Positions 7,455-16,032 are shown, numbered from the stretch's first letter. The stretch is DNA of 31,733 bases from Sterolibacterium sp964500605 (GCA_964500605.1 CAZCOS010000020.1:1-31733), one strand, 5' to 3'. Notes: generated by a model from the sequence alone, not told the origin. A program made the numbers and translations.

Positions 7455-7804
7455 GCGACTGCCTCTTTTGCAAAATCGTGCGGGGTGAAATTCCCAGCCG
7501 GAAAGTCTTTGAAGACGATGACATCCTCGCCTTCCACGACATCCACCCGGCTACACCCGTTCATTTTCTCATCATTCCCAAATTGCACCTCGCTTCGCTG
7601 GCGGAGGCCGAGGCCGTGCACGCCCCGGTTCTGGGGAAGATTTTGTCCGTGGCAGGCCGCTTGGCGCGAGAGCAGGGACTCACCGATGGATTCCGCACCA
7701 TCATCAATACCGGGCGGATCGGGCGGCAAGAAGTGTATCATCTGCATGTTCACATTCTTGGCGGCCCGGAACCTCTGGGTGGGCTGCTTGCCCAATCCGT
7801 CTGA
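7451..7804 (+). CDS. hinT: HIT-family nucleotide hydrolase (HinT-like)
   Basis: A 117-residue member of the histidine-triad superfamily. The catalytic H97-L-H99-V-H101 motif is present, and an N-terminal C4-x2-C7 pair is typical of bacterial Hint proteins. HinT enzymes hydrolyse nucleoside phosphoramidates such as aminoacyl-adenylates; the physiological role is poorly defined. The gene overlaps hisE by four bases and sits 32 bases before tatA. This hisE-HIT-tatA order is common in betaproteobacteria. Confidence 0.92.
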   Translation: MSDCLFCKIVRGEIPSRKVFEDDDILAFHDIHPATPVHFLIIPKLHLASLAEAEAVHAPVLGKILSVAGRLAREQGLTDGFRTIINTGRIGRQEVYHLHVHILGGPEPLGGLLAQSV

Positions 7805-7836
7805 CTTATTCAGCAACAAAAAATCAGGAGAACACC

Positions 7837-8064
7837 ATGGGTAGTTTGAGCATCTGGCACTGGCTGATCGTGCTGGTCATCGTCATGCTGGTTTTCGGAA
7901 CCAAGAAAATCAAGAACATTGGGGCAGATCTTGGCGGGGCCGTGAAAGGCTTCAAGGACGGCATGCGCGAGGCCGAAGATCGCCCCGCCAGCGAAGTTCC
8001 CCCGCAGCAGGTCAGTGGCGGGCAGACCATCGAAGGCGAAGTCCGCGAAAAGGTGAAGAGCTAA
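7837..8064 (+). CDS. tatA: Twin-arginine translocase subunit TatA
   Basis: A 75-residue pore-forming component of the Tat pathway. It has one N-terminal membrane helix (about residues 5-21), the F-G-T-K-K hinge, an amphipathic helix (K-I-K-N-I-G-A-D-L-G-G-A-V-K-G-F) and a short charged tail. An AGGAGAA ribosome site precedes the ATG. The Tat system exports folded cofactor-bearing proteins, including alpha subunits like the one encoded upstream. Confidence 0.96.
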   Translation: MGSLSIWHWLIVLVIVMLVFGTKKIKNIGADLGGAVKGFKDGMREAEDRPASEVPPQQVSGGQTIEGEVREKVKS

Positions 8065-8141
8065 GCAAGGCCGCAAAACGTGATATCAACGCCCCCCTCT
8101 TTCCCCCTCTTCATGGTGGATAAAGCGCGTGGAACATCATC

Positions 8142-8618
8142 ATGTTAGATATCGCCTTTTCCGAAATGGTTGTCATCGGGCTGGTGGCACTCGTTGTCAT
8201 CGGCCCCGAAAAACTCCCCAAGGTTGCCCGAACTGTCGGCATCCTGCTGGGGCGCGCCCAGAAATACGTCACCGACATCAAATCTGACATCAACCGGCAA
8301 ATCCAGTTTGAAGAACTGAAAGCCCTGCAAGAGCAAATGGCTAGCCAGGCCCGCGCGCTCGAAAATTCCGTCAAAAAAGAAATGCTGGAAACCGAAGCCG
8401 CCCTGACACAATCGGCCGCCAGCCTCAAGGCCAGCGTCGAAAAGACCGGCCAGGAAATTGGAGAAACCGCCGCACATCTCACGAACGAGACCAAGGCCGC
8501 AGCAGAAGCCGTCGCTGCAGTGGAATCTCCCGTCGCTTCCACGCCGGAAACTGCGCCCGCCCAGATTACAGCCGTTGAGGATCAACTATACCGGGGCGAG
8601 CCGCCACCGAGATTTTGA
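8142..8618 (+). CDS. tatB: Sec-independent translocase subunit TatB
   Basis: A 158-residue Tat receptor component. It starts with M-L-D-I-A-F-S-E, has one membrane helix, the G-P-E-K-L-P hinge typical of TatB, an amphipathic helix, a long coiled region (about 60-115) and an Ala/Glu-rich tail. With TatC it binds the twin-arginine signal. Its stop is directly next to the tatC start, so the two are coupled. Confidence 0.95.
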   Translation: MLDIAFSEMVVIGLVALVVIGPEKLPKVARTVGILLGRAQKYVTDIKSDINRQIQFEELKALQEQMASQARALENSVKKEMLETEAALTQSAASLKASVEKTGQEIGETAAHLTNETKAAAEAVAAVESPVASTPETAPAQITAVEDQLYRGEPPPRF

Positions 8619-8620
8619 GC

Positions 8621-9394
8621 ATGTCCGAAGAGACTCAGGAAACATTCATTTCCCACCTGGTTGAGCTGCGTACCCGCCTTATCCGCTCGTCGGTGGCCAT
8701 CATCGCGGTATTTCTCTGCCTCGTGAATTGGGCTCGCGACATCTACACCCTGCTGGCCCAGCCCATGCTCGCCGCCTTGCCGCAAGGCGGACAAATGATT
8801 GCCACCGACGTCGCCGGGGCTTTTTTCGTCCCGATGAAGGTGACCCTGATGGTTTCCTTCCTCATCGCCCTGCCTTATGTGCTTTACCAGGCCTGGTCTT
8901 TTGTCGCGCCGGGGCTCTACGCCAGTGAGCGCAAGCTAACCGGCCCGCTGCTGGCGGCAAGCGTTATTCTGTTTTTCATTGGCATGGCTTTTGCGTTTTT
9001 TGTCGTTTTCCCAACCGTCTTCGGTTTCGTCAACCAATTTGCACCACAAGGTGTCGCGGTCATGACGGATATCGACAAATACCTCAGCTTCGTCATGACC
9101 ACCTTTCTGGCCTTCGGAGTCACTTTTGAAGTCCCCGTCATCGTCGTCGTCCTCGTCAAAACGGGCCTTATCACCGTCGCCAAGCTAAAAGAAATCCGCC
9201 CCTACGTCATCGTCGGAGCCTTTGTCGTCGGCGCAATCTTCACCCCGCCGGATGTCCTGTCACAATTCCTGATGGCCCTGCCGCTGTGCCTGCTCTACGA
9301 AATCGGTATCCTCATCGCCGGCTGGGTCGTCAAACCTTCGATGGACCAGAACGCTGCCACCACTACTGTGGCTCCGCGCGATTCTTCAACCTAG
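8621..9394 (+). CDS. tatC: Sec-independent translocase subunit TatC
   Basis: A 257-residue polytopic inner-membrane protein with six hydrophobic segments. The conserved N-terminal motif F-I-S-H-L-V-E-L-R-T-R binds the twin-arginine signal, and the conserved F-x-P-F/F-V-P-M region and A-S-E-R stretch follow. The ATG at 8621 is preferred; an in-frame TTG at 8615 overlaps the tatB stop and would add two residues. A hairpin terminator begins at the stop codon, ending the operon. Confidence 0.95.
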   Translation: MSEETQETFISHLVELRTRLIRSSVAIIAVFLCLVNWARDIYTLLAQPMLAALPQGGQMIATDVAGAFFVPMKVTLMVSFLIALPYVLYQAWSFVAPGLYASERKLTGPLLAASVILFFIGMAFAFFVVFPTVFGFVNQFAPQGVAVMTDIDKYLSFVMTTFLAFGVTFEVPVIVVVLVKTGLITVAKLKEIRPYVIVGAFVVGAIFTPPDVLSQFLMALPLCLLYEIGILIAGWVVKPSMDQNAATTTVAPRDSST

Positions 9395-9416
9395 AAACCC
9401 CACCGGGGGTTTCCTT
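9395..9416 (+). terminator. Rho-independent terminator of the tat operon
   Basis: AAACCCC (9395-9401) pairs with GGGGTTT (9406-9412) across a four-base loop, followed by CCTTT. It begins right after the tatC stop. Its A/T arms allow it to act also on the convergent antitoxin transcript. Confidence 0.65.
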
Positions 9417-9477
9417 TGGGCATGCTCAGCCCGAACGGATCTGATTTAATCAGTGCCTCCTTGGTCCCGTTCACCGA

Positions 9478-9837
9478 TCAGACGGCATGAGAAAGCAAAC
9501 TCTCGTAAGGAATTCTCAAACCATCATGCAGGCGCTTCACCATACGAAGGCTCAAGGTACGCTTGCGGTTCAGCACCTCCGAAACCCGCCCGCTCGATCC
9601 GATATACGGTTCCAGGTCTTTCGGCACCAAGCCCTGCTGCTCCATGCGAAACTTGATCGCCTCCACGGGATCCGCCGGGCCGATGGGATGGTGTTTGTTC
9701 TCGTAGGACTCGACAAGCGCCACCAGCACCTCCATCTCGTCTGCTTCAGGTGAGCCCTCGGCGGCCTGAAAAATGGCCTCCAAACGCGCGAATGCAGCCC
9801 GCAGATCGTCATCGTTACGAATCGGCTTAATATTCAT
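9478..9837 (-). CDS. higA: HigA-type antitoxin with C-terminal helix-turn-helix
   Basis: A 119-residue protein with an acidic N-terminal half and a helix-turn-helix-like C-terminal half (Q-G-L-V-P-K-D-L-E-P-Y-I-G-S-S-G-R-V-S-E). Such antitoxins bind the toxin and repress the operon. The start at 9837 is chosen because GGAGAG lies five bases before it; an in-frame GTG two codons earlier is possible. The ATG overlaps the end of the toxin gene, giving the toxin-first order of HigBA systems. The pair lies between tatC and an unrelated membrane-protein gene, as a mobile defence or stability module might. Confidence 0.85.
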   Translation of the reverse strand: MNIKPIRNDDDLRAAFARLEAIFQAAEGSPEADEMEVLVALVESYENKHHPIGPADPVEAIKFRMEQQGLVPKDLEPYIGSSGRVSEVLNRKRTLSLRMVKRLHDGLRIPYESLLSHAV

Positions 9838-10135
9838 TGACACTCTCCACGTCGATCATGTCGTAACGCGCATGCGTCCCGACGAACGTCACCCAGGCAA
9901 TCCCCGCCCGATATTGCATTTCCACCACCAGCCGGTACTTGTTCCCGGCGATGTTGAATACCACCCGGTTGTTGCCGCAGATACTGGCATGGCGATATTG
10001 CGCCTTGATGTCCTGCGGCGATGACCAATTCGCCTGTGCAGCCTCGTCATGCCAGCTTTCCAGTGGCCCCTGCGCATCGGCATGACCGGGGCGTTCCCAG
10101 AATTTTCTTAGTGTACTTTTGGCAATAACGCGCAT
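9827..10135 (-). CDS. higB: HigB-type mRNA interferase toxin
   Basis: A 102-residue RelE-superfamily toxin that in known systems cleaves mRNA at the ribosome. The start M-R-V-I-A-K-S-T-L-R is the one usual for this subgroup. The G-N-N-R-V-V-F-N-I-A-G-N-K-Y-R-L-V-V core and the F-V-G-T-H-A-R-Y-D ending are family hallmarks. It is the first gene of the pair and overlaps higA by 11 bases. The predicted promoter puts the transcription start at or next to the first base of this ATG, so the mRNA may be leaderless. Confidence 0.9.
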   Translation of the reverse strand: MRVIAKSTLRKFWERPGHADAQGPLESWHDEAAQANWSSPQDIKAQYRHASICGNNRVVFNIAGNKYRLVVEMQYRAGIAWVTFVGTHARYDMIDVESVNEY

Positions 10136-10141
10136 GGATGG

Positions 10142-10170
10142 ATCGTATCTCCCGAAACGGGAGTAGTCAA
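10142..10170 (-). promoter_or_regulatory. higBA promoter with palindromic operator in the spacer
   Basis: On the minus strand TTGACT (10170-10165) and TACGAT (10147-10142) are 17 bases apart. The spacer contains the perfect inverted repeat CTCCCG-AAA-CGGGAG (10149-10163, plus-strand reading). A repressor bound there would block RNA polymerase, fitting autoregulation by HigA or HigBA. Confidence 0.7.
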
Positions 10171-10189
10171 GCTGATATTCCAAGAGCAT

Positions 10190-10380
10190 GAAAGCCAGGC
10201 GACCATGGGCGTCGATGCATCAATGAAAGACCTCGTTTATGCGTGACCCCGTTTACGCGCAGGCGAAGGGAAGAAGGGAGAATGTGACAATGAAAAGGTG
10301 ACCCCGATTAGCTTTCGCTGACAACCGTTTCCCTTTCGTTGCGGAGAAATTCCTGACGCGGCTGCATGAGGGGTTGCTTG
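10190..10380. other. 191-bp gap with no gene
   Basis: No coding sequence is seen. The nine-base string GTGACCCCG occurs twice (near 10243 and 10299) on the plus strand. This could be a scar of past insertion, but no insertion-sequence ends are recognisable. Confidence 0.35.
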
Positions 10381-12183
10381 TCAGTGTTTTTCAGCTCGTC
10401 TTTGTCGGGCGGCTTGATAGTCGTAGACGAAGGGCTCATTGGGTTTGGTCCACTTGTGGTGCTGGATGCAACCGCGTAGATCTCCCAATTCGCAAGCGCG
10501 TTCCAAATCTGGCAAGGCGGCTGGGCGTTGCCCCATCTGATCCAGGATCAAGGCCCGCTGGATCAGGCCCATGGCGAAATCGGGTTCAAGTTGCAGTGCA
10601 TAATTCAGATCGGCCAGAGCCTCAGCATTACGGCCTAGGTTCAAGAGCGCGATGGCACGCACCAAGTAGTGAAATTCCATCCTGGGATTTAGATGGATCG
10701 CCTTTGTGTAGTCCATCAACGCGGCTTCGTAGTCCTTTTCATGGGATCGCGCTAAACCACGGTTGTAATAGGCACGTTCATCGCCGGGCAAGAAGCCTTG
10801 GGTCGTGCTTCTGGATTCGATCAATCGAACGACATCATTCCATAACAAAAAATTGGAAGACATCGTCTGCAGCCGCTGCTGAGCTCCCGTGACCAGGATG
10901 ACGAGCAAGGTAGCGGCCAGTATTAACGTGCCTCGAATCGATCTCGCCCAAAACACGTTCAACGCGAGAGCCACAACCAGAGCCAGCCCCGTCATCCAGA
11001 GATAACTGCGGTAAAGAACAAAAATTTCCTGCCAACGGACTGTCATCAGTTCTACTGCAAACAAGCCCTGCAAAGTCAGAAGCCCAACACCCAGCAAACC
11101 TAAACCGTTCTGCTTGTGACGCCTTCCGATCAGGACGAGGCTCAGTGCCAGGCAGCCCAATGCCAGCCAGAGCAGCAGCGGGAGCCAACTGCTGAAGGAG
11201 GACAGATTCGTCTGGAATGGTTCGCGCATGTCGATCGACATGCGCAATGGATCGGGCCACAACCAGAGCGAGACATATTTGAAGAAAAGCCCGGATTGCG
11301 TAAGGATGCTCATCCAGTGTACGCGCTCGAGCCCCAGGTAGCGATCGTGCCAGTCTGCCCCCACCGGAAAATACTTCATTAAGGGCTCGTAATCCGTGCC
11401 CAGCACCCGGGCGGCGGGCAAGGTTGCGGCCAGTGCAATCAAGAAAAAACCCGTAAAAGCCAGCACAAGGTTGGCCGGGCTCAGGGCAGAAGATTCAGAT
11501 TGCGTGAAATCGGGCCTTTTCCAGAACAGCAACAACAAGCCAACGGGCAGGGATAAGGCAGCGACGGCATGTTCCTTGGAAAAAACGGCAAAGTAATAAA
11601 AGACGACCGAAGCGACGAGCCAGCGGCGCGAGTCTTGCTGGAGTGCGCTCAGAAAGGCGTGCCACATCAGCAGTGTAAATAGGGTGGCCATCAGGATGGT
11701 GCGCTGAACCAAATAGGCCACGGCATAGACAGCGACCGGATGCGCAGCAAACAGGGCAGCCACGCAAAGAGCCACCATTTCTTCGCGCCAACCCGGTTCG
11801 GTCTTTGAACCAGAACCGACGGCCGGATGATTGACAAGAAGCAACAGGCGCACCAACAGACGTTGCAGTGCAAGCGCGCAAAGTGCGTGCAGCAGATCAT
11901 TGACCGGTCGCATCTCCAAAGGAGATTGGCCAAAAAGAAGATGCTGATGAGCGAAAGTGGCGTAAGGCCAGAAACGGGGGAGTTCGGGGTGGGCTGCGCC
12001 AGCAAAATTTGAAATGAATGGAGATTCAAAAAAACCGATGTCATCAAAAATCAGGGGGGCACCCAGATTGATGGCGTACAGACCAAATACCAGAGAGAAC
12101 AGGATCGCAGTCATCAGCCATAGAAAACGGCGATGCTTGTTGATAAGCGGGGAAAGAAATTGCATTCTTTGAGGACTCAACAT
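10381..12183 (-). CDS. Polytopic membrane protein with C-terminal TPRs, GT-C-like; possible pilin glycosyltransferase
   Basis: About 600 residues. The N-terminal three-quarters hold around ten hydrophobic segments. After the first of these comes an acidic pair, Asp47-Asp48 in L-I-F-D-D-I-G, where GT-C glycosyltransferases carry their catalytic acidic motif in the first periplasmic loop. The last ~150 residues hold about three tetratricopeptide repeats (R-A-Y-Y-N-R-G-L-A, Y-L-V-R-A-I-A-L-L-N-L-G and following). This layout is like O-mannosyltransferase/TMTC-type proteins. The gene follows the pilin gene on the same strand, the position held by pilin O-glycosyltransferases in other type IV pilus loci; that role is inference. 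The start is uncertain (12183, or 12165 at M-Q-F-L); no clear ribosome site is seen. Confidence 0.6.
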   Translation of the reverse strand: MLSPQRMQFLSPLINKHRRFLWLMTAILFSLVFGLYAINLGAPLIFDDIGFFESPFISNFAGAAHPELPRFWPYATFAHQHLLFGQSPLEMRPVNDLLHALCALALQRLLVRLLLLVNHPAVGSGSKTEPGWREEMVALCVAALFAAHPVAVYAVAYLVQRTILMATLFTLLMWHAFLSALQQDSRRWLVASVVFYYFAVFSKEHAVAALSLPVGLLLLFWKRPDFTQSESSALSPANLVLAFTGFFLIALAATLPAARVLGTDYEPLMKYFPVGADWHDRYLGLERVHWMSILTQSGLFFKYVSLWLWPDPLRMSIDMREPFQTNLSSFSSWLPLLLWLALGCLALSLVLIGRRHKQNGLGLLGVGLLTLQGLFAVELMTVRWQEIFVLYRSYLWMTGLALVVALALNVFWARSIRGTLILAATLLVILVTGAQQRLQTMSSNFLLWNDVVRLIESRSTTQGFLPGDERAYYNRGLARSHEKDYEAALMDYTKAIHLNPRMEFHYLVRAIALLNLGRNAEALADLNYALQLEPDFAMGLIQRALILDQMGQRPAALPDLERACELGDLRGCIQHHKWTKPNEPFVYDYQAARQRRAEKH

Positions 12184-12270
12184 ACTGCAGAAATTATGGA
12201 TATCAATCAGATATCGAGATATCGACTCCACTCTCAAATTTTGCAACAGCCAGATTCAGCTCGCAGAAAC

Positions 12271-12300
12271 GACAAACCCACCCCGAGGGATGGGTTTGTC
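12271..12300 (-). terminator. Hairpin terminator after the pilin gene
   Basis: GACAAACCCA (12271-12280) and TGGGTTTGTC (12291-12300) are a perfect ten-base inverted repeat, with a possible inner CCC/GGG extension. On the minus strand it is followed by GTTTCTG. It lies 39 bases after the pilin stop, so the downstream membrane protein would depend on read-through or its own promoter. Confidence 0.65.
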
Positions 12301-12338
12301 CCGAAGAAAGGGAAGTCTCTTCGTGCTGCGGTCTTCGC

Positions 12339-12749
12339 TTACTTGCACCAGCCCTTGCCTACGCAAGATCCCGTATTAGCCCAAGTAATCACTCCGCTAG
12401 CCGAGTCATACGTGGGAGTCAAAATGGACGTTATGCTATCGGCTTTGGCTGTCGCCGTGCCAGTGATGACCCCATTTGTGATGGTCATTGATGCCATATT
12501 AACGGTGGCCGGGGGCGCGGCGGGTACCCCGTTTGTACCAGCTGAACAGCCGGTAAAAGCTCCGGCATTGTCAGCTGCACAAAGGGCGACATCCTTCTTG
12601 AAGGAATCCGAAATGGTCAAGACTTCGGAGAAGCGTGCCTTTTTGGTGTAATCCGAATAAGCCGGGATGGCAACAGCGGCCAGAATACCGATAATTGCCA
12701 CGACGATCATCAGTTCGATGAGGGTGAAACCTTGTTGGACTTTACGCAT
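12339..12749 (-). CDS. pilA: Type IV major pilin
   Basis: A 136-residue type IVa prepilin. A seven-residue leader M-R-K-V-Q-Q-G is followed by the cleavage/methylation site G7-F8-T-L-I-E, where Glu12 is the conserved fifth residue of the mature chain, and by the hydrophobic stem helix. Four cysteines are present (57, 68, 129, 135). The last pair encloses a small C-terminal loop, C-V-G-K-G-W-C, resembling the disulfide-bound region of Neisseria and Pseudomonas pilins. The start is set by AGGAGAA upstream and the leader length. A sigma-54 promoter lies ~85 bases upstream, as in other RpoN/PilR-controlled pilins. The pilus assembly genes are not in the window. Confidence 0.95.
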   Translation of the reverse strand: MRKVQQGFTLIELMIVVAIIGILAAVAIPAYSDYTKKARFSEVLTISDSFKKDVALCAADNAGAFTGCSAGTNGVPAAPPATVNMASMTITNGVITGTATAKADSITSILTPTYDSASGVITWANTGSCVGKGWCK

Positions 12750-12771
12750 GATGTTCTCCTTGAAGGGTAAA

Positions 12772-12807
12772 GGGTGACCACCGAGGGGTGACAACCGAGT
12801 GACAACG
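12772..12807. repeat. 14-base tandem repeat in the pilA leader
   Basis: GGGTGACCACCGAG (12772-12785) is followed directly by GGGTGACAACCGAG (12786-12799), with one mismatch, and then a partial third copy, TGACAACG. The array lies between the predicted pilA transcription start and its ribosome site. Its role is unknown. Confidence 0.7.
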
Positions 12808-12831
12808 TCGGTTGCCACTTGACCTTCTTGG

Positions 12832-12847
12832 AGCAAAGCCCGTGCCA
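12832..12847 (-). promoter_or_regulatory. Sigma-54 promoter of pilA
   Basis: On the minus strand TGGCAC, five bases (GGGCT), then TTGCT matches the -24/-12 consensus, with ten bases between GG and GC. The predicted start near 12820 gives a leader of about 70 bases. Pilin genes under RpoN and PilR are well known in Pseudomonas and Neisseria relatives. Confidence 0.75.
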
Positions 12848-13002
12848 GCTTTTCTTGCTTTGTTCTATCTAGTTGATTTTGCGTATGATTTGTTGTTTCT
12901 GTAAAAAGGAGTCGACGAAACTTGTCGGCCCGGATTACAAAAAACTGCCCATTTTCGTCATATCCTGACCGGATGCGGCCAGGACTGGGTCAATAAAGCG
13001 TT

Positions 13003-14184
<1,182 letters not shown>

Positions 14185-14230
14185 GCTACGATTCACGATC
14201 CATTTTGAAGTGTTCAATTCAGGAGAAGCC

Positions 14231-14980
14231 ATGCGGCGTGATGAGCTGCTTTCTTACCTTGACGGCCATTTGGCGGCCGCGCAGTTCCGGGATTATTGCC
14301 CAAACGGTTTGCAAGTGGAAGGACGGGCGCAGATCCGGCATGTGGTTTGCGGGGTGACGGCGAGTCTGGCCTTGATCGAGGCGGCCATTGCGCGGCAGGC
14401 CGATGCACTGCTTGTCCACCACGGATGGTTCTGGAAATCAGCCGATGTGCGCATCACCGGATTGCATAAACGCCGTATGGCGAGCTTGCTGGGCAACGAT
14501 ATCAATCTCATCGCCTATCACCTGCCGCTAGACGCTCATGCCGAGCTGGGCAATAACGCACAATGGGCGATGAAAATGGGCTGGACGGTGGCAGGGCGAT
14601 TCGGAGAGCAGGAGGTTGGCTTTCACGGATGTCCGGCGGTGACGGGGCAGACGGCTGCGCAACTGGCGACGGACTTGGGCGTGGCTTTGGGGCGAGCTCC
14701 CCAGCTCGTTGGGGATGATACGCGCTCCATTCGGCGTCTGGCCTGGTGTTCGGGTGGGGCGCAAGGCTGGTTCGAGCAGGCTATCGCGCTGGGTGTGGAT
14801 GCCTATGTTTCCGGTGAAATTTCCGAGCAGAACTTTCATCTCGCGCAAGAATCCGGCGTACCTTATATCGCTGTCGGCCACCACGCCAGCGAACGTTTTG
14901 GCGTTCAGGCACTGGCGCGTCATTTGTCGGAGCGATTCGGGCTGAAGTGTGATTATGTGGAAATCGAAAATCCCGTTTGA
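14231..14980 (+). CDS. NIF3/DUF34-family metal-binding protein (YbgI-like)
   Basis: A 249-residue member of the NIF3 family, often annotated as GTP cyclohydrolase I type 2-like without proof. Metal-site motifs are visible: H-H-G-W-F-W-K, H-L-P-L-D-A-H, and near the C terminus G-E-I-S-E-Q-N-F-H plus G-H-H-A-S-E-R-F-G. It is divergent from the DegS-like gene with 46 bases between starts, a pairing common in betaproteobacteria. The ATG at 14231 has AGGAGA nine bases before it. The exact reaction is unknown. Confidence 0.9.
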   Translation: MRRDELLSYLDGHLAAAQFRDYCPNGLQVEGRAQIRHVVCGVTASLALIEAAIARQADALLVHHGWFWKSADVRITGLHKRRMASLLGNDINLIAYHLPLDAHAELGNNAQWAMKMGWTVAGRFGEQEVGFHGCPAVTGQTAAQLATDLGVALGRAPQLVGDDTRSIRRLAWCSGGAQGWFEQAIALGVDAYVSGEISEQNFHLAQESGVPYIAVGHHASERFGVQALARHLSERFGLKCDYVEIENPV

Positions 14981-14993
14981 ATGAGGAAAAAAT

Positions 14994-15014
14994 AGCGGCG
15001 AAAAAACCGCTTGT
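14994..15014 (+). terminator. Possible weak terminator after the NIF3 gene
   Basis: AGCGG (14994-14998) pairs with CCGCT (15007-15011) across an A-rich loop, followed by TGTT. The stem is only five bases and the T-run short, so confidence is low. Confidence 0.35.
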
Positions 15015-15076
15015 TAAAGATTAAAAGTCCTACATTACTACTTGACTAACAAGGAGATTTCAAACAGACTAACGCC

Positions 15077-15280
15077 ATGGATCAAAGTGTTTTCCTGCTG
15101 GAGCAAAAGCTCGAACAGTTCCTCGCTTATTGCGAAGGCTTGCGTTCGGAGAACCAGGACTTGCGTTCGCGTATCGGGCATCTGGAGGAGGAAAACCAGG
15201 CGTTGCTGGCGAAAATTGATTCAGCGCGTCATCGTCTCGAAGCCTTGATGGAGAAAATCCCTGTCGATCCTGTCGACTAA
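15077..15280 (+). CDS. Small coiled-coil protein next to zapA (TIGR02449/ZapB-like)
   Basis: A 67-residue protein that is nearly all predicted coiled coil (about residues 5-58), with leucines at heptad spacing and the stretch L-R-S-R-I-G-H-L-E-E-E-N-Q-A-L-L. Small coiled-coil proteins of this type lie directly upstream of zapA in many beta- and gammaproteobacteria and probably help ZapA at the division ring; that role is inferred from position. An AAGGAG stands about 20 bases before the ATG, farther than usual, and no in-frame alternative start lies closer. Confidence 0.8.
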   Translation: MDQSVFLLEQKLEQFLAYCEGLRSENQDLRSRIGHLEEENQALLAKIDSARHRLEALMEKIPVDPVD

Positions 15281-15313
15281 CCTTTTTTGCCCGGATACTT
15301 TGTTGACCCGCCC

Positions 15314-15682
15314 ATGAGTAGTCACTCCACTGTTGATATTTCCCTGCAAGGCCGCGAGTATCGGGTTGCTTGTGCCCCCGAAGAGCGGGATGCCTTGCTG
15401 GCGGCTGTCGCCCTGGTCGAAACCAAGATGAGCGAGATCGCGTCCCGAACCAAAGGAACCGGCGAGCGGCTGGCCGTCATGACTGCACTGAACATGGCGC
15501 ACGAGCTATTGAGTCGGAAGGATGAGGCTTCTGGCGTGGCCTCCGGATCTGCTGCTGCCGCAGTTGCTGCAGTTGCGACGAACCCCGCAGATTTTGACAA
15601 GTCGGAGATCGGGCGTAGAATCGAATCCATGGTGGCGCGGCTGGATGCGGCCATGGCGCAGCGGCAAGCCAGTTTGATCTGA
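15314..15682 (+). CDS. zapA: Cell-division protein ZapA
   Basis: A 122-residue cytoplasmic protein that bundles FtsZ. The N-terminal ZapA head (V-D-I-S-L-Q-G-R-E-Y-R-V-A-C and E-E-R-D-A-L-L-A-A-V) and the helix with T-G-T-G-E-R-L-A-V-M-T-A-L-N-M-A-H-E-L are typical. After these comes an alanine-rich linker (about residues 77-88) and a second helix. It is slightly longer than E. coli ZapA (109). The start at 15314 is preferred over an in-frame ATG at 15287, which would add nine atypical residues. Downstream lies the 6S RNA, the usual zapA-ssrS order in proteobacteria. Confidence 0.9.
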   Translation: MSSHSTVDISLQGREYRVACAPEERDALLAAVALVETKMSEIASRTKGTGERLAVMTALNMAHELLSRKDEASGVASGSAAAAVAAVATNPADFDKSEIGRRIESMVARLDAAMAQRQASLI

Positions 15683-15724
15683 GCCTGGGCCTCTGAGCCT
15701 CTTGGCTTCCCCTCCCCCGCCCGA

Positions 15725-15907
15725 TGTATCCCCTGCCGTGTTCGTTTGGGCCATAGATTCCTTGAACCAATAACGTCGTGCATCCGGTTGGTGACCACTG
15801 AAGCTGCTGTTGTGAGCGTTCTTCTGAACGCACCTGAAGCGGCAGGAATCCAGCCACTCTGAGCCCAAGGTTCAGGATGCCGGCCCGACGGCACTGGCGG
15901 GGGCCCC
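15725..15907 (+). ncRNA. ssrS: 6S RNA
   Basis: The region carries the hallmark blocks of betaproteobacterial 6S RNA. A 5' arm, CCCCTGCCGTG, pairs with the 3' CACTGGCGGGG. Inner segments TTGAACC and GGTTCA pair, and GAGCGTTC-TTCT-GAACGC forms a central hairpin. The 3' half ends in the conserved GCCGGCCCGACGGCACTGG. 6S RNA binds the sigma-70 holoenzyme and mimics an open promoter during stationary phase. Its place right after zapA supports the call. The ends are approximate. Confidence 0.88.
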
Positions 15908-15915
15908 TTTCAAGG

Positions 15916-15945
15916 CGGCGCGATTTTCGCGCCGTTTCTGTTTTC
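15916..15945 (+). terminator. Terminator of 6S RNA
   Basis: CGGCGCG (15916-15922) and CGCGCCG (15928-15934) form a perfect seven-base stem with a five-base loop, followed by TTTCTGTTTTCT. Confidence 0.85.
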
Positions 15946-16032
15946 TCAGGGCAGTGCTTGTGCTTGTCCGGGTAGCCATGTCTGCTTGAACCTAGAAACC
16001 GGTCAAACGGACTTCAACCGGCCAGACACCGA

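Noticed and set aside
14185..14232. Upstream start for the DegS-like protease
   Set aside because: It would overlap the NIF3 start and add 16 residues ahead of the membrane anchor; 14184 gives the usual architecture.
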